Positions 1 through 7,278 of a DNA stretch of 64,000 bases are shown here, piece after piece. The notes below the pieces were generated by a model. The model was given only the letters and a program-made list of their open reading frames with translations, searched no databases and was not told where the DNA came from. The position numbers and the translations under genes are program-made. The stretch is from Streptomyces neyagawaensis (lineage in GTDB: Bacteria > Actinomycetota > Actinomycetes > Streptomycetales > Streptomycetaceae): the NCBI RefSeq assembly GCF_023516595.1, contig NZ_JAMGBG010000008.1, forward strand, positions 1 to 64,000, read 5' to 3'. Every line of letters starts with the position of its first letter. Positions within the stretch are counted from its first letter, which is position 1.

Positions 1-398
1 CCGACATCGGCGAAGTTCCGCGTCGGGTAGTTGAAGATCGACGAGTACTTCTGGCGGCCCTCGATCAGTCGCTCGGTCAGATCCGCGCGGTCGGCGCCCA
101 GGGTCTCCGCCGCCGAGTACAGATACAGACCGTGGCCCGCCTCGTCCTGGACCTTGGCGAACAGGATCGCCTTGCGGCGCAGGGACGGCGCACGCGTGAT
201 CCACTCCCCCTCCGGCTGCATGCCGATGATCTCCGAGTGCGCGTGCTGCGCGATCTGCCGGACCAGCGTCCTGCGGTAGCCCTCCGGCATCCAGTCACGC
301 GGCTCGATCCGCTGGTCCCGCGCGATCGTCGCCTCGAAGTGCTCCTGGAGCTCCGGCTCTGCGCGGCCCGCCGACGCGTCGGCGTGTATCGCGGGCAT
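1..398 (-). CDS. paaA: Phenylacetyl-CoA epoxidase subunit A, N-terminal part
   Basis: This is the catalytic di-iron subunit of the ring-1,2-phenylacetyl-CoA epoxidase, which opens aerobic phenylacetate catabolism. The first 132 codons are present and the gene runs off the left edge. Ferritin-like metal ligands are visible: Glu56 in HSEIIGMQ, and Glu86 with His89 in DEAGHG. The ATG at 398 follows AAGGTAGGGGAG. A TetR-type palindrome lies at 415-436, just upstream. paaG ends 83 bases upstream on the same strand, so paaA may be read through from the paa operon or started locally. The other epoxidase subunits (paaBCDE) would be expected to the left, outside the window. Confidence 0.88.
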   Translation of the reverse strand, partial: MPAIHADASAGRAEPELQEHFEATIARDQRIEPRDWMPEGYRRTLVRQIAQHAHSEIIGMQPEGEWITRAPSLRRKAILFAKVQDEAGHGLYLYSAAETLGADRADLTERLIEGRQKYSSIFNYPTRNFADV

Positions 399-414
399 CT
401 CCCCTACCTTCCCT

Positions 415-436
415 ACCGAACGTTCGTTCGGCTAAC
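415..436. promoter_or_regulatory. TetR-type operator upstream of paaA
   Basis: Arms CCGAACG (416-422) and CGTTCGG (425-431) flank a TT centre. The site shares ACCGAA-n2-TTCG with the site at 4478-4491 (11 of 12 bases over ACCGAACGTTCG). By position and by similarity to known paa regulons, a PaaR-like TetR repressor is the likely binder. No such regulator gene is in the window. Confidence 0.6.
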
Positions 437-480
437 ATCGTGGATGAGTTCTACGTGCTTCGGCAAGTGCCGCACTCGGG

Positions 481-1302
481 TCAGCGTCCGTTGAAGGACG
501 GCTGCCGGCCTTCGAGGAAGGCCCGCACGGCAGCCCGGTGGTCCTCGGTCGCACCCAGTCGCTCCTGGGCCGCCGCCTCGCGTTCAAGTACGACGGGCAA
601 GGGTGCTCCGTCGGCCCGTAGCAACGCCTTGACCTCGGCGTACGCCGAGGTGGGGCCGACGGCGAGACGCTTGGCCAGAGCCAGACCCTCCGCGGCGGCG
701 CCTCCGTCCGCCACCACGCGGTGCAGCAGGCCCCACCGCTGCGCCGCTTCCGCGTCGAAGCGGTCGCCGAGCAGCATCAGGGCGGCGGCCCGCGAGGGAC
801 CGACCGCCTGCGCCAGAGCCCCGCTCAGACCACTGTCGGCGGCCAGGCCGATCCCGGTGAACGCGGTCGAGAAGCGGGCACCGGCTCCCGCGACCCGCAG
901 ATCGGCGCAGAGGGCGAGCCCCAGGCCGGCACCGACGCAGGCGCCCTCGACGGCCGCGACCACGGGCTGCGGCAGCGCGCGCAGTTCCTCGACGAGCGGG
1001 TTGTACTCGTCCCGGACGATGGCGAAGGCGGAGGCGGGCGCGCTCTCAAGAGCCCGCGCGTGCTCCTTGAGATCCTGGCCGACACAGAAGTGCCGGCCCT
1101 CGGCGGTGAGCAGCACCGCCCGGACGAGATCGCCGTCGCCGCGCACCCGGCGCACGGCGCCGAGCAGCCCGGCGCGCAACGACCCGTCCAGGGCGTTTCC
1201 CCCGGAGGGCCTTCGCAGTTCGATGACGGCCACGCCGCCGTCCAGGGTGTAGCCGACGCCGTGCCGGGTCTCGTCGGCCGGAGGCCGGCCCGTGGCGCTC
1301 AT
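481..1302 (-). CDS. paaG: Enoyl-CoA hydratase/isomerase, probable PaaG
   Basis: A 273-residue crotonase-superfamily protein. It carries the oxyanion-hole segment VEGACVGAGLGLALCADLR and a GIGLAADSGLS segment in which an Asp replaces the hydratase Glu, as in 1,2-epoxyphenylacetyl-CoA isomerases. It would convert ring-1,2-epoxyphenylacetyl-CoA to the oxepin. The start at 1302 is chosen over the ATG at 1308 because it forms an ATGA overlap with the stop of the upstream dehydrogenase gene (1299-1301). It is the last gene of the paaJ-F-H-G run and lies next to paaA. The family is certain. The exact paa letter rests on the DSG motif and the context. Confidence 0.8.
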   Translation of the reverse strand: MSATGRPPADETRHGVGYTLDGGVAVIELRRPSGGNALDGSLRAGLLGAVRRVRGDGDLVRAVLLTAEGRHFCVGQDLKEHARALESAPASAFAIVRDEYNPLVEELRALPQPVVAAVEGACVGAGLGLALCADLRVAGAGARFSTAFTGIGLAADSGLSGALAQAVGPSRAAALMLLGDRFDAEAAQRWGLLHRVVADGGAAAEGLALAKRLAVGPTSAYAEVKALLRADGAPLPVVLEREAAAQERLGATEDHRAAVRAFLEGRQPSFNGR

Positions 1303-2153
1303 TCCCATGTGTAGAACCCCTTTCCGGTCTTGCGGCCCAGCTCGCCACGGGCGACCTTCTCCCGCAGCAGCCGGGGCGGGGCGAAGCGGTCGCCGAGCGT
1401 GGCGTGCAGGTGCTCGGCGATGGCGAGGCGTACGTCGAGTCCGACCAGGTCGGTCAGGCGCAGCGGCCCCATGGGGTGCTTGTAGCCGAGGCGCATCGCG
1501 TCGTCGATCGCGTCCGGTTCCGCGACGCCCTCCTCGACCATGCGGATCGCCTCCAGGCCCAGGGCCAGGCCGAGGCGGCTGCTGGCGAAGCCGGGCGAGT
1601 CCTTGACGACGACGTCCTTCTTGTCGAGGCAGCGGGTCCAGCCGAGGGCCGCCTCGACGGTGTCGGCCCCGGTGCCGGGTGCGACGACGATCTCGACCAG
1701 TTCGGAGGCGGGCACGGGGTTGAAGAAGTGCATGCCCAGGAAGCGGTCGGGCCGGGTGAGCGCGGCGGCGAGATCGGTGACCGACAGGGAACTGGTGTTG
1801 CTGGCCAGTACCGTGCCGGGGCTCACCGCCCGTTCGGCCGCGGCGAGGAGCCGGGCCTTGAGCGCGGCGTCCTCGGGGACCGCCTCGACGACCAGGTCGG
1901 CGTGCGAGGGCAGGGCGTCGACGGAAGGAACCGTCGTCACTCTGGCCAGCACCTCCTCGGCGGCCTCGGCGAGTGCGCCGCGTTCGGCCGCTCTCTTCAG
2001 CCCGGCGGCCACGCGGCCCAGTGCCGCGGCCGCGGCCTGCTCGCCGCTCTCCACGACGGTGACGACCGAACCGGCCGTCGCGAAGGACTGTGCGATACCG
2101 GCGCCCATGCGGCCGCCGCCGATCACCCCGACGACTGCGGGTGCTGAGGTCAT
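1299..2153 (-). CDS. paaH: 3-hydroxyacyl-CoA dehydrogenase, PaaH type
   Basis: A 284-residue NAD-dependent 3-hydroxyacyl-CoA dehydrogenase, the usual single-domain length. The N-terminal Rossmann motif GVIGGGRMGAGIAQ starts near residue 8. The catalytic His sits in LGMHFFNPVP near residue 140, followed by VVVKDSPGFASSRL and a C-terminal dimerisation domain ending in GRKTGKGFYTWE. In phenylacetate catabolism it oxidises 3-hydroxyadipyl-CoA to 3-oxoadipyl-CoA. Its start codon overlaps the paaF stop as ATGA (2150-2153), and its stop overlaps the paaG start in the same way, so the three genes are translationally coupled. Confidence 0.88.
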   Translation of the reverse strand: MTSAPAVVGVIGGGRMGAGIAQSFATAGSVVTVVESGEQAAAAALGRVAAGLKRAAERGALAEAAEEVLARVTTVPSVDALPSHADLVVEAVPEDAALKARLLAAAERAVSPGTVLASNTSSLSVTDLAAALTRPDRFLGMHFFNPVPASELVEIVVAPGTGADTVEAALGWTRCLDKKDVVVKDSPGFASSRLGLALGLEAIRMVEEGVAEPDAIDDAMRLGYKHPMGPLRLTDLVGLDVRLAIAEHLHATLGDRFAPPRLLREKVARGELGRKTGKGFYTWE

Positions 2154-2896
2154 GCCCGGCTCCTCTTCTCCAGGAAGCGTGTCATGCGGTCCTTCTTGTC
2201 CTGCCCCTCGAACAGCACGGCCTGGGCCAGGTCGTCGGCGACCGGGTGGGCGCCGGGTGCGTCGACGACGAGCTTCGTCAACCGCAGAGCGGTGGCGGAG
2301 GAACGGGCCATGCGGTCGAGCAGGGCGTGTGCCTCCTCGAGCAGCTTCGGAGCCGGTACGACGTCGATGACCAGACCGGCCGCCAGTGCCGCGGCCGCGT
2401 CGAGGTTTCGCCCGGCGAGCAGCACCTGCTTCGCGATCGACTCGCCGACCAGCTCGGGAAGGCGCCAGCAGGCCCCGGCCGCGGCGAGGATGCCGAGCCC
2501 CGGCTCGGGGTTGCCGAACACGGCGTCGGGTCCGGCGATGCGCAGGTCACAGGCGTACGACAGTTCGGCGCCGCCGCCCAGCGCCCAGCCGTCGACGGCC
2601 GCGAGCGTGGGCATGGGGAGCCTGCGCACCCGCTCGAACAGGCGGCTGTTGATGCCCTCGAGGGCTTCGTCGCGGCCCCGTCGCAGCAGTTCGGCGATGT
2701 CGGCGCCGCCCGCGAAGACCCTGCCGTGGCCGGTGAGCAGCAGCAGCTTCGGATCGCGTTCCAGCAGACCGCACACCTCGTGCAGTTCGGCGATCATGCT
2801 GCCACTGATGGCGTTGCGGGCCTCAGGACGGTGCAGTGTGACGACGACCCGGTCTTCTCGCTCCTCGACGAGCAGCGTCTCGTAGGCGGTGCTCAC
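2150..2896 (-). CDS. paaF: Enoyl-CoA hydratase, probable PaaF (2,3-dehydroadipyl-CoA hydratase)
   Basis: A 248-residue crotonase that keeps both catalytic glutamates: GGGAELSYACD and NPEPGLGI. The C-terminal arm ends in QDKKDRMTRFLEKRSRA. It would hydrate 2,3-dehydroadipyl-CoA between PaaJ and PaaH in the lower phenylacetate pathway. The frame extends upstream, but the GTG at 2896 forms a GTGA overlap with the thiolase stop (2893-2895), which fixes the start. It differs from the neighbouring crotonase at 481-1302 by having the hydratase Glu pair, which supports assigning this one as the hydratase. Confidence 0.84.
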   Translation of the reverse strand: MSTAYETLLVEEREDRVVVTLHRPEARNAISGSMIAELHEVCGLLERDPKLLLLTGHGRVFAGGADIAELLRRGRDEALEGINSRLFERVRRLPMPTLAAVDGWALGGGAELSYACDLRIAGPDAVFGNPEPGLGILAAAGACWRLPELVGESIAKQVLLAGRNLDAAAALAAGLVIDVVPAPKLLEEAHALLDRMARSSATALRLTKLVVDAPGAHPVADDLAQAVLFEGQDKKDRMTRFLEKRSRA

Positions 2897-4116
2897 ACCC
2901 GCTCCACGAGCATGGCGACTCCCTGGCCGACTCCCACGCACAACGTCGCCAGGCCCCGCCGGGCGTCCTCGCGCTCCAGCCGGCCGATCAGCGTCAGCAG
3001 GATGCGGGCACCGGAGCAGCCGAGGGGGTGGCCGAGCGCGATGGCGCCGCCGTCGGCGTTGACCCTCTCCTCGTCGAGCTTGAGACGGCGCATGACAGCC
3101 AGCGCCTGGGCGGCGAACGCCTCGTTCAGCTCGACCGCGTCCACCTCCCCGGCCTGCCATCCGGCGCGGGCCAGGGCCTTCTGTGTGGCGGGGACCGGGC
3201 CGAGGCCCATGAGCTGGGGCTGGACGCCGGCCGACGCGGAGGTGACGATCCGTGCCCGAGGGGTGAGCCCGTACCGCCGCACCGCTTCAGCGCTCGCGAC
3301 CACCAGCGCGGCGGCGCCGTCCGACAGCGGCGAGGAGGAACCGGCGGTGACGATGCCGTCCTCGCGGAAGATGGTCCGCAGAGCGCCGAGCTTCTCCAGC
3401 GTCGTGCCGGGCCGCGGCCCCTCGTCGTGGGTGACCTCGCCGCCCTTCACCGGGACGGGCACGATCTCGCGGTCGAAGCGCCCCGCCTCCTGTGCCGCGA
3501 CGGCCCGCTGGTGACTGCGCAACGCGAACGCGTCGGACTCGGCACGGGTGATGCCCTCCAGGGCCGCGACCTCCTCGGCCGTCTCCCCCATCGCGAGGGT
3601 CACCTTGACCGTCTCGGGACCGGCCCCCGCGGGCACGGCCCGGTCGACGGCGACGAAGCGCGGATTGGTGAAGCGCCAGCCCAGTGAGGTGTCGTGCACC
3701 TCCCCCGGCTTGGCCCAGGGGGTGCCGGGCTTGGCCATCACCCAGGGGGCGCGGGTCATGGACTCCACCCCGCCCGCGACCACCAGGTCCGCTTCCCCGG
3801 AGCGGATCGCCTGGGCTGCGCTCGCGACCGCCGTGAGACCGGAGGCGCAGAGCCGGTTGACCGTGTAGCCGGGGACGGTGTGCGGCAGCCCCGCAAGCAG
3901 CACGGCCATGCGCGCCACGTCCCGGTTGTCCTCACCGGCCTGGTTGGCCGCCCCCAGGACCACCTCGTCCACGGCCCCGGCCGGGATCCCCGCGCGGCGC
4001 ACGGCCTCACCCACCACCAGAGCGGCCAGGTCGTCGGGACGCACGGAGGCCAGTGCGCCGCCGTAGCGACCCTGCGGGGTGCGCGCGCCGTCGATCAGGA
4101 AGACGTCGTCGGGCAT
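2893..4116 (-). CDS. paaJ: 3-oxoadipyl-CoA/acetyl-CoA thiolase
   Basis: A 407-residue thiolase. The nucleophilic Cys is in NRLCASGLTAV near residue 91, the His in GGAIALGHPLGCSGAR near 360, and the second Cys in LCVGVGQG near the C-terminus. The stretch ANQAGEDNRDVARMA is characteristic of the PaaJ/PcaF 3-oxoadipyl-CoA thiolase branch. It cleaves 3-oxoadipyl-CoA to succinyl-CoA and acetyl-CoA. The ATG at 4116 is preceded by GAGGAG at a normal distance. Its stop is coupled to the paaF start. It could also serve the beta-ketoadipate pathway. Confidence 0.88.
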   Translation of the reverse strand: MPDDVFLIDGARTPQGRYGGALASVRPDDLAALVVGEAVRRAGIPAGAVDEVVLGAANQAGEDNRDVARMAVLLAGLPHTVPGYTVNRLCASGLTAVASAAQAIRSGEADLVVAGGVESMTRAPWVMAKPGTPWAKPGEVHDTSLGWRFTNPRFVAVDRAVPAGAGPETVKVTLAMGETAEEVAALEGITRAESDAFALRSHQRAVAAQEAGRFDREIVPVPVKGGEVTHDEGPRPGTTLEKLGALRTIFREDGIVTAGSSSPLSDGAAALVVASAEAVRRYGLTPRARIVTSASAGVQPQLMGLGPVPATQKALARAGWQAGEVDAVELNEAFAAQALAVMRRLKLDEERVNADGGAIALGHPLGCSGARILLTLIGRLEREDARRGLATLCVGVGQGVAMLVERV

Positions 4117-4418
4117 GGGTGGACTCCTCGGCGGGATCGGGCGGACAGGGTGGTGCCGGCCCGGAAGGCCGAGAGGCTGTGCTCGGTGGAATCGGTGCCG
4201 ACGAAGAAGGAGTCGGGCCCGAACCACTCACCGGTGTCGGTCTCGCGGTCGGCGGTCGCATCCAGCCGCGAGGCCAGGTTGCCCAGCGGCCCGCGGTAGT
4301 CGTCGGTCGACGCATGCGGCGTCCGGTGGTCCCGGCTCGTGGTCGCTGCGACCCCCTGGTCCAGCAGCATGCGGGGGCATGCGGAGAAATCAGGGCCGTT
4401 CGGCCACTTGTACGGCAT
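4095..4418 (-). CDS. Unrecognised 107-residue protein at the head of the paa operon
   Basis: I do not recognise this frame. It begins MPYKWPNGPDFSACPRML and has a hydrophilic, Asp/Arg/Thr-rich body without membrane segments. The ATG at 4418 has a good Shine-Dalgarno sequence (AAGAGGTGG), and the frame ends 22 bases inside the thiolase start. It lies directly downstream of the operator at 4478-4491 and would be the first cistron of the coupled paaJ-F-H-G message. It may be a real small protein, a translated leader, or the remnant of a larger gene. The C-terminal third overlaps the thiolase ribosome-binding site, so that part of the sequence is constrained for other reasons. Confidence 0.45.
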   Translation of the reverse strand: MPYKWPNGPDFSACPRMLLDQGVAATTSRDHRTPHASTDDYRGPLGNLASRLDATADRETDTGEWFGPDSFFVGTDSTEHSLSAFRAGTTLSARSRRGVHPCPTTSS

Positions 4419-4477
4419 GTGGTCCACCTCTTGACACGCATTGGTCTGACTGGGTTACTAAGCCGAGCCGCACGCTA

Positions 4478-4491
4478 ACCGAATGTTCGGT
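4478..4491. promoter_or_regulatory. TetR-type operator between the paa operon and paaI
   Basis: The palindrome ACCGAATGTTCGGT has perfect 6-base arms. It lies in the 84-base gap between the divergent minus-strand paa operon and paaI. A TTGACA (4431-4436) precedes it on the plus strand and could be a -35 box, which would put the operator just past the transcription start. On the minus strand it would sit at the -35 of a promoter with TAGTAA about 17 bases further on. The site resembles 415-436. Confidence 0.6.
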
Positions 4492-4502
4492 CGGGAGACA
4501 AG

Positions 4503-4988
4503 GTGGCAGAAATCGCGATAAGGAACACTCAGCTCAGCCCTGCCGAGGCGATGTTCGCCGCGGACGAGGCGTCCCGAGGGCTGGGCATCGAGCTGCTCGA
4601 ACACGGCCAGGGGACCGCCGTGCTCCGCATGACGGTGACCGCGACGATGGTGAACGGACACGGGATCGCCCACGGCGGATATGTGTTCCTGCTCGCCGAC
4701 ACGGCATTCGCCTGCGCCTGCAACAGCCGCGGTCCCGTGACCGTCGCGGCGGGCGCCGACATCACCTTCGTCGCACCGGCGTACGAGGGCGACGTGCTCC
4801 TGGCGACCGCCGAGGAACGCACCCTGTTCGGCCGCAGCGGCATCTACGACGTGAGCGTCCGGCGCGGCGGCGAGGTGATCGCGGAGTTCCGCGGACGCAG
4901 CCGCAGCATCGCCGGCACACCACCGGAGTCGACCAGGGACACGACCTCGCGCAGGACACCGAGCACGACCGCGAGGGAGTCGCGATGA
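4503..4988 (+). CDS. paaI: Hydroxyphenylacetyl-CoA thioesterase
   Basis: A 161-residue hotdog-fold thioesterase of the PaaI family. It has the helix-cap signature NGHGIAHGGYVFLLADTAFA, with the catalytic Asp in LLADTAFA and the G-H-x-H-G-G loop. It hydrolyses dead-end hydroxyphenylacetyl-CoA esters and frees CoA when the pathway stalls. The GTG at 4503 follows GGGAG inside the end of the operator region. The last 25 or so residues (from TPPEST on) are Thr/Arg/Ser-rich and unusual for the family. The stop forms an ATGA overlap with a short frame at 4985. Confidence 0.87.
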   Translation: MAEIAIRNTQLSPAEAMFAADEASRGLGIELLEHGQGTAVLRMTVTATMVNGHGIAHGGYVFLLADTAFACACNSRGPVTVAAGADITFVAPAYEGDVLLATAEERTLFGRSGIYDVSVRRGGEVIAEFRGRSRSIAGTPPESTRDTTSRRTPSTTARESR

Positions 4989-5110
4989 GCAGCGGGACGA
5001 CGGCCATGGCGGCCCTGCCGACGGGCCGCTGCTTCCGTTCGGCCAGGCCCCGCACCGCGCTGCTCGTCAACAACGCCGGAACGTGGGCACATGCTTCACG
5101 GACATCGTGA
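4985..5110 (+). CDS. 41-codon frame coupled to paaI, possible gene remnant
   Basis: A short frame starts at the ATGA junction with the paaI stop and has GAGGGAG at a proper distance, so it has the signals of a coupled downstream cistron. It is truncated: 41 residues ending LLVNNAGTWAHASRTS. The LVNNAG string is the short-chain dehydrogenase motif but is out of its usual N-terminal context. In related genomes paaI is often followed by paaK (phenylacetate-CoA ligase). I see no paaK sequence here. I infer a deletion scar rather than a functional gene. Confidence 0.35.
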   Translation: MSSGTTAMAALPTGRCFRSARPRTALLVNNAGTWAHASRTS

Positions 5111-5219
5111 GCGATTATGTATTTCCACCGATGTCAGGGAGCCACACGGTGCGGAAACTCGTTCACGAGCCGCACGTCGGCCGGCAAGCAGCACCAGAGC
5201 GGTAAAGGAAAGCCAACGC

Positions 5220-5789
5220 GTGAACCGTCAGCAAACGGAATTCCATGCCTCATGCGGGCACTTGATCTCAGCCCCGGCCGACCTCGCCGGGCAGAACGTC
5301 CGTTGCCCCCACTGCCACCGGGTGGTCCCGGCTCCCGCTGCCCATGTTCCGTACGCCTCGCCCGCGCTCACGCCCAGCCCTGTTCCCCGGCCCACCACGT
5401 CGGTGGAACCGTCCGCCCTGACCACCCTCTACGTGACCGCCGTGGTCGCCGGTGTCCTGGGGGCCGCCTGCGTCTATCTGGTCATGTTCAACGAGCTCGA
5501 CGAGTCCGAACTGGTCACGATCACTCCGCTGTGGTTCTTCCCGATCGTCTTCGGCCTGTACGGCTTCGTCTCCCAGCGGCTGTTGCGGCGTATCTCCGCG
5601 GGGCACGCGGCAACCCTCAGCCAGGCCGCCCGCTTGTCGGTCGACGTGGCCGGTTTCTGGGCGCTCCCGGCGCTCTTCCCGTTCCTGGTGCTGAGATGGC
5701 GCAGCTCCCTGCTCGTGTCGCTGACGGCCGCGGCCTTCTGGGCCGTACTGCTGTGGTTCTTCTTCTCTGCGGTCTTCCCGACCCTCTGA
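5220..5789 (+). CDS. Zinc-ribbon membrane protein of unknown function
   Basis: A 189-residue protein. The first 33 residues carry Cys12-Gly-His14 and Cys29-Pro-His-Cys32, a small zinc-ribbon pattern. A Pro-rich linker follows, then four probable membrane segments (about 68-90, 100-120, 143-160 and 165-187). The GTG at 5220 is chosen because GGAAAG lies seven bases before it. Both neighbours are unrelated catabolic genes and it stands alone. I recognise the architecture (cytosolic metal ribbon plus membrane domain) but not a specific function. Confidence 0.7.
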   Translation: MNRQQTEFHASCGHLISAPADLAGQNVRCPHCHRVVPAPAAHVPYASPALTPSPVPRPTTSVEPSALTTLYVTAVVAGVLGAACVYLVMFNELDESELVTITPLWFFPIVFGLYGFVSQRLLRRISAGHAATLSQAARLSVDVAGFWALPALFPFLVLRWRSSLLVSLTAAAFWAVLLWFFFSAVFPTL

Positions 5790-5983
5790 GCGCGGTCACC
5801 GCACGGTGGGGCGCGTCGCCGTCACAGGAGTCCCCCGAAGGCCGCGGCAGTCCGCCGACAGCCACAGCCCGCAGACGCGTGACAAGGATCTGACCAGCTC
5901 CTTCTCAGAGACACTTCCGCCTGGCAGAAGCCGCCTTGCGCGGCGACCACAGCCGTCAGGAACCTGTTCCCAACCACGGCACG

Positions 5984-6001
5984 CGGGGCGACGACGCCCC
6001 G
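5984..6001 (+). promoter_or_regulatory. Hairpin just upstream of the Rieske oxygenase gene
   Basis: CGGGGCG and CGCCCCG pair over a 4-base loop, ending 21 bases before the ATG at 6023. In the 233-base gap after the membrane protein gene this is the only clear structure. It could end upstream transcription or mask the ribosome-binding site. Its role is not shown. Confidence 0.35.
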
Positions 6002-6022
6002 CCGACAGGGACGGGAACCTTC

Positions 6023-7093
6023 ATGCCGCACACGACCGCCTTCGCCAGGAACCAGTGGTACGTCGCCGCCTACGCCCATGAGGTCGGCCGGGAGTTGCTC
6101 GGCCGGACGATCCTCGGCGAGTCGCTCGTCTTCTACCGGACGGAGGAGGAGGGCACGCCCGTCGCGCTGCACGACCGGTGCGTGCACCGGCGGTTCCCGC
6201 TGTCCGAGGCCCCCACCCGGCTCGACGGCGACCGGATCGTGTGCGGCTACCACGGCTTCACGTACGACACGACCGGCACCTGTGTGTACGTGCCGGGACA
6301 GAAGCGGGTGCCGCGGACCGCGCGGGTCGCCTCCTACCCCGTGGTCGAGCAGGACTCCCTGATCTGGGTGTGGATAGGCGACCCGGCGCTCGCCGACCCG
6401 CAGACCATCCCCCGGGCCAAGCACCTGGACTCCCCCGGCTGGGTCACCATACGCGGCATGGAACCGATCGACGCCGACTACGGGCTCCTCGTCGACAACC
6501 TGCTCGACCTGTCCCACGAGACGTATCTGCACGGCGGCTACATCGGCACCCCGGAGGTCGCCGAGACGCCGATCACCACCGAGGTCGACGAGGGCGCCGG
6601 CATCGTCCGGGTGAGCCGGCACATGGACGACGCCGAGTGCCCGCCGTTCTACGCCAGGTCCACCGGCATCTCCGGCCGCATCACCCGCTGGCAGGACATC
6701 GAGTACTTCGCCCCCTGCCTCTACCTGCTGCACAGCCGGGTCGCCCCGGTCGGCGTGGTCCCCGAGGCGGACGGCAGCGACCCGAACGGCTTCCACACCG
6801 AGATCACGTACGCGATCACCCCGTCGACCGACGGCAAGGTGTACGACTTCTGGATGGTCTCGCGCGACTGGGCGATCGAGGACGACGAGGTCACCGAGTT
6901 CCTGCGGAACAACAACCACACCGTCGTGATGCAGGACGTCGACGCGCTCAACCTGCTGCACAAGACGCTCGGCACCGAGCGCACCGGCTACCAGGAGCTG
7001 AGCATCAACATCGACACCGGTGGTCTGGCCGCCCGCCGTATCCTCGCCCGGCTGGTCGAGGAGGGCGCGAAGCCCGTGGAGAAGGTCCAGTGA
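6023..7093 (+). CDS. Rieske aromatic O-demethylase/hydroxylase oxygenase subunit (VanA-like)
   Basis: A 356-residue ring-hydroxylating oxygenase alpha subunit. The Rieske cluster ligands are Cys53-Val-His55 and Cys74-Gly-Tyr-His77. The mononuclear iron site is in DNLLDLSHETYLH (His165, His170), with a later Asp in VVMQDVDAL. Length and order match vanillate O-demethylase oxygenases (VanA) and related O-demethylases. The substrate is not determined by sequence alone. The ATG at 6023 gives the conserved MPHTTAFARNQWYVAAYAHEV start. The stop overlaps the GTG of the next small gene (GTGA), so the oxygenase, small protein and reductase are co-translated. Confidence 0.85.
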   Translation: MPHTTAFARNQWYVAAYAHEVGRELLGRTILGESLVFYRTEEEGTPVALHDRCVHRRFPLSEAPTRLDGDRIVCGYHGFTYDTTGTCVYVPGQKRVPRTARVASYPVVEQDSLIWVWIGDPALADPQTIPRAKHLDSPGWVTIRGMEPIDADYGLLVDNLLDLSHETYLHGGYIGTPEVAETPITTEVDEGAGIVRVSRHMDDAECPPFYARSTGISGRITRWQDIEYFAPCLYLLHSRVAPVGVVPEADGSDPNGFHTEITYAITPSTDGKVYDFWMVSRDWAIEDDEVTEFLRNNNHTVVMQDVDALNLLHKTLGTERTGYQELSINIDTGGLAARRILARLVEEGAKPVEKVQ

Positions 7094-7278
7094 GCGCCTC
7101 CTCCGCCGCGCCCTTCCGGACCGGTGAGATCTACCGCGTGGACTGGCTGCCGGGCACCGACGTCCTGCACGGCACCTGCCACTGCGGACGCGAGCACACC
7201 TCGCAGGACCCGATCGAGATGTGGGAGTGGATGCTCGCCCACCCCCAAGGACACGAGCCGCAAGGGAACAGCTCATGA
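7090..7278 (+). CDS. 62-residue Cys/His-rich protein within the Rieske operon
   Basis: This small protein is coupled on both sides: GTGA with the oxygenase stop, and ATGA with the reductase start. It contains His27, Cys30-His31-Cys32 and His36 (HGTCHCGREH), followed by an acidic/Trp helix IEMWEWMLAH and another two His residues. The pattern suggests metal binding, but no named family comes to mind. Being locked between VanA-like and VanB-like genes, it probably assists the oxygenase, for instance as a structural, metal-delivery or redox accessory subunit. That is inference from position. Confidence 0.72.
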   Translation: MSASSAAPFRTGEIYRVDWLPGTDVLHGTCHCGREHTSQDPIEMWEWMLAHPQGHEPQGNSS

